A stretch of 64,000 nucleotides of DNA from an uncultured Clostridia bacterium (lineage in GTDB: Bacteria > Bacillota > Clostridia > TANB77 > CAG-508). Positions within the stretch are counted from its first letter, which is position 1. Each line of letters opens with the position of its first letter. The position numbers were made by a program, and so were the translations under genes. This document shows, one piece after another, positions 61,943 through 64,000 of the stretch. The stretch covers positions 10,727 through 74,726 of the forward strand of contig CAOTKV010000008.1 of assembly GCA_948530865.1 (NCBI GenBank). Reading direction: 5' to 3'. The notes below the pieces were generated by a model that was not told the DNA's origin, ran no database searches, and saw only the letters and a program-made list of their open reading frames with translations.

Positions 61943-63130
61943 TTATTCAACTTTTCCGTAAACTCCTCCACCGCCTTCTACAACATGCATTTTTCCGTCA
62001 CGAGCTGATATTATATTTTTAGCGACTTTACTACCTACTACAGCTTCAATATCATCATTAGATAATTTATGAAGAATTGTCATCTCTGTTCCAAAGTGTT
62101 CTAATAATTTATCTATTGTTTTTCCTCCAACTCCTGGTATAAATGTAAGAGGATATTGGTAAACATATTCTGGTCTATTTTGTGGACTTTTTGTTTCCTT
62201 TTTATCTTTTATTATTTCAATTCTATCATAAACTCCCATTGTTATGTTTCTGCTATCACATGTATCACATTTTGTTACTGGAGCATCTCCTGGTATTCTT
62301 TTATCACAAACCTCACAATATGTTCTGTGATATTTTCCAAGTTTTGGATCTAATCCATAATTTGCAACAATTCTTCTACCATCTTCATTTTTTAAAGCCA
62401 TTAAAAATTCTTTAAAACTTATTCCTTCAAGTTGCATTTTATTATATTCTCTTGCAATTCTTGGAAGAGAATGAGCATCTGAATTTGTCAAGAAAGTTTT
62501 AGTTTCAAGTTCACTTATTTGATCTGCTAAAAAAGTATCTGAACTTAATCCTAACTCAATTGCAGGAACTCTATCATACTTTTCTTTAAATATCTTTCTT
62601 AGTGAATCTGTACAATTCCCATAAAAACTTTTATGAGGTGTAAAGCAATGAGCTGGTATTAAAATCCCATTATATTTTTCAACTATATCAATTAATTCAT
62701 AAGCAGAAATATTGGCTCTTTGTGAACTTAAAGTAATATTTTTTATATGATTATTCATTTCATTTGAAAACGCTTTTATATCAGATAGTCTTGGAAAATA
62801 ACACAAATTATGTGCACTTCCTGTTTTTCCTTCATCATTTATTTCTGAAGTTTCAATTTCACTTCCTAATATAATACAAACTTTATCTTTGTATATTATA
62901 CCACCATCTGGTATCTCATAAGCTTCTCCTGTTTTTAAAAAATTTTCTATATCTTCAATTACATATGGTGAAGCACAATCTATAATTCCAACTAAATTAA
63001 TTCCCTTTCTTTCTACACATTCTTTTGCAATATTGGCAAAGTTTAAACTCCTTGCAGCTGTTATTTTTATTGGTTTATTACTCTCACTTCTTCCAATATG
63101 AACGTGTAAATCTGCATATATATTATACAT
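61943..63130 (-). CDS. PHP-domain DNA repair nuclease, EndoQ-like
   Basis: 395 aa. EndoQ-type enzymes cut 5' to deaminated bases. The PHP domain has YADLHVHIGRSESNKPIKITAARSL, GIIDCAS, LGSEIETSE, LIPAHCFTP and FLTNSDAHS. A zinc module (CEVCDKRIPGD...KCDTCDSRN) and a helix-hairpin-helix-like end (FIPGVGGKTIDKLLEHFG) follow, the domain order of EndoQ. The end is Gly-rich (VVEGGGGVYG). It has its own promoter with a perfect palindrome at the start site. Confidence 0.88.
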   Translation of the reverse strand: MYNIYADLHVHIGRSESNKPIKITAARSLNFANIAKECVERKGINLVGIIDCASPYVIEDIENFLKTGEAYEIPDGGIIYKDKVCIILGSEIETSEINDEGKTGSAHNLCYFPRLSDIKAFSNEMNNHIKNITLSSQRANISAYELIDIVEKYNGILIPAHCFTPHKSFYGNCTDSLRKIFKEKYDRVPAIELGLSSDTFLADQISELETKTFLTNSDAHSLPRIAREYNKMQLEGISFKEFLMALKNEDGRRIVANYGLDPKLGKYHRTYCEVCDKRIPGDAPVTKCDTCDSRNITMGVYDRIEIIKDKKETKSPQNRPEYVYQYPLTFIPGVGGKTIDKLLEHFGTEMTILHKLSNDDIEAVVGSKVAKNIISARDGKMHVVEGGGGVYGKVE

Positions 63131-63174
63131 CCTTTTTCTCTCCTTCTAACCCTTTTGGACATTTATTTACATCC

Positions 63175-63214
63175 TTGACGCGTCAATTATATTCTAAAAA
63201 AATGTATTTTTCAA
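63175..63214 (-). promoter_or_regulatory. promoter and palindromic operator of the EndoQ-like gene
   Basis: Minus strand: TTGAAA, exactly 17 bases, TATAAT. The perfect palindrome TTGACGCGTCAA (63175-63186) begins on the last base of the -10 box, where a repressor would block initiation. Its GC-rich centre stands out in this AT-rich DNA. Confidence 0.75.
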
Positions 63215-63261
63215 TTACAAATTTCTTACATTTTCTATATTAGCCAATTAATACTAAAAGA

Positions 63262-63290
63262 AAAAACCACTACTTTTAGGTAGTGGCTTC
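63262..63290 (-). terminator. terminator downstream of the GNAT gene
   Basis: Minus strand: GCCACTAC, six-base loop, GTAGTGGT, then TTTTTC. A second AT-rich hairpin (63307-63323) followed by TTTT lies nearer the gene. Confidence 0.85.
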
Positions 63291-63368
63291 TTCTAAAACT
63301 AAAACGTATTACAATTTGTAATATACACTTTCAAAAACATGTAATAACAACAGACATTGTATGATATT

Positions 63369-63797
63369 TTACTTTATGCCAAAATACTTAAGCGTCTTAT
63401 TTACATCCAAATCATAAATATGACTTTCCCAGTCATCATCAGCTTGTTTTTTCTGAACTGCTACTGAACAAGAACATTCTGCATCAAAATGCCGTTGCAT
63501 CCAATCAAGCACATATGGATTCATTCCATTCCAAATATACTTTATCTTTGCAGGAATTCCTGTGTTTGTATACAGTCTAAGAAGAGTTCTGGCAAGAGTC
63601 TGCTTTCCAATTCCTTGTCCCTGAAATTCCTCATTTGTGAACCATGATGCAATTGTCCACATGCGTTCATTAATATTGGAGTTTACTTTGCAAGAACAAA
63701 TTATTTTGTTTTCTAATAAAGCTTCACACATAACAGAACCTGTAACTGTGTTTTTCATATTGAATGTAAGATTACTTTTTTTCTCGTCCATCGTCAT
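63369..63797 (-). CDS. GNAT-family N-acetyltransferase
   Basis: 142 aa. The acetyl-CoA motif A is in WFTNEEFQGQGIGKQTLARTLLRLY (pyrophosphate loop QGQGIGK). The N-terminal strands and a C-terminal KYFGIK end fit a compact GNAT. Substrate unknown. AGGAGA stands before the ATG at 63797. Codon use is GC-richer than the neighbours, with CGG for arginine in MQRHF, and it has its own promoter and terminator, like the other acquired-looking genes of the window. Confidence 0.85.
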   Translation of the reverse strand: MTMDEKKSNLTFNMKNTVTGSVMCEALLENKIICSCKVNSNINERMWTIASWFTNEEFQGQGIGKQTLARTLLRLYTNTGIPAKIKYIWNGMNPYVLDWMQRHFDAECSCSVAVQKKQADDDWESHIYDLDVNKTLKYFGIK

Positions 63798-63842
63798 CTA
63801 GTCTTCTCCTATAATGAATCTATCGTTTTCAGTATCAAAATT

Positions 63843-63871
63843 ATTATAACACTATTTACATAATATTGCAA
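63843..63871 (-). promoter_or_regulatory. promoter of the GNAT gene
   Basis: Minus strand: TTGCAA, exactly 17 bases, TATAAT. Confidence 0.87.
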
Positions 63872-63944
63872 TATCGAGAGAGCTTTAAGGCACTTGCCCA
63901 AAAAAGACTTTAAGAATATATAATGAATCTCTTGATTCCTATAA

Positions 63945-63972
63945 CAAAAAAGAGTGCTTTCGCACTCTTTAG
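63945..63972 (-). terminator. terminator of the RNase P RNA gene
   Basis: Minus strand: AAAGAGTGC, GAAA, GCACTCTTT, followed by a T-run. Confidence 0.92.
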
Positions 63973-64000
63973 GCAAATCTATAAGCCGGGTTCTGTCGTG
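63972..64000 (-). ncRNA. rnpB: RNase P RNA, 3' end only (cut by window edge)
   Basis: The minus strand reads CACGACAGAACCCGGCTTAT followed by AGATTTGCC. ACAGAACCCGGCTTATAG is the highly conserved 3' part of bacterial RNase P RNA. A strong terminator follows at once. The rest lies to the right of the window. Confidence 0.88.

Noticed and set aside
63901..63944. Additional gene or RNA between the GNAT promoter and the RNase P RNA terminator
   Set aside because: Short AT-rich spacer with no open frame, fold or repeat that I could support.
1..64000. TGA read as tryptophan (mycoplasma-type code)
   Set aside because: Genes end normally at TGA, TAA or TAG and tryptophan is encoded by TGG; only CGG behaves unusually.

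Overview
The window is about 64 kb of very AT-rich DNA. Its gene families and gene order point to a low-GC Gram-positive bacterium (Bacillota, probably an uncultured gut-type Clostridia relative). The evidence is the rimP-nusA-ylxR-ylxQ-infB-rbfA-nrnA operon, spoIIM next to a Xer recombinase, a trmB/VanW-domain pair, IspG (MEP pathway), an ATCase with separate regulatory subunit, AGGAGG-type ribosome sites, several TTG starts, and many TTGNNN-17-TATAAT promoters. Nearly all genes are on the minus strand. I cannot name the species.

Layout: 1-3.9 kb ABC exporter, trmB, VanW protein. 3.9-11.5 kb surface glycosidase, a 930-aa HETLH protein, nadE, nadD, polysaccharide flippase, small NTPase. 11.5-13.0 kb a single-gene cassette between inverted repeats. 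13.0-17.7 kb helicase / divergent sigma factor / unknown operon. 17.7-21.8 kb two-component system and a membrane protein. 21.8-28.3 kb translation-initiation operon. 28.4-30.3 kb an atypical ftsH. 30.3-33.9 kb U32 peptidase and a small toxin-antitoxin pair. 33.9-38.4 kb ECF sigma/anti-sigma cluster and glycosyltransferase. 38.4-46.5 kb tyrS, acyltransferase, LD-carboxypeptidase, a GH10-PHP fusion, ispG. 46.5-47.4 kb a second cassette. 47.4-57.7 kb LRR/transglutaminase protein, pyrBI, truB, DHH protein, rlmH, guaA, alanyl editing protein, pilin-like protein. 57.8-60.3 kb pepV and two small membrane-protein genes with matching structured leaders. 60.3-64 kb xer recombinase, spoIIM, EndoQ-like protein, GNAT, and the 3' end of RNase P RNA.

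The most unusual signal concerns the codon CGG. By eye I found no in-frame CGG codon in any of the AT-rich, native-looking genes except at four places: one in ylxR, one in a LolA-like gene, two in spoIIM. At all four the reading frame breaks at that codon. At all four, skipping the C and reading the following GGN as glycine restores a full-length, family-consistent protein. This suggests CGG is a vacant codon here that triggers +1 frameshifting, or a very specific recurrent insertion. The GC-richer genes scattered through the window (118-aa cassette protein, ftsH, 203-aa cassette protein, two small membrane proteins, GNAT) do use CGG as ordinary arginine, which marks them as acquired.

Second, two of these acquired genes sit in complete promoter-gene-terminator units. 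Each is bounded by inverted ~29-bp hairpin repeats whose central six bases differ systematically between the upstream and downstream end. This looks like an undescribed single-gene mobile cassette. A third copy near 12.95-13.02 kb holds repeats but no cargo. Third, two adjacent small genes near 59.3-60.2 kb share a covarying hairpin leader that may control translation.
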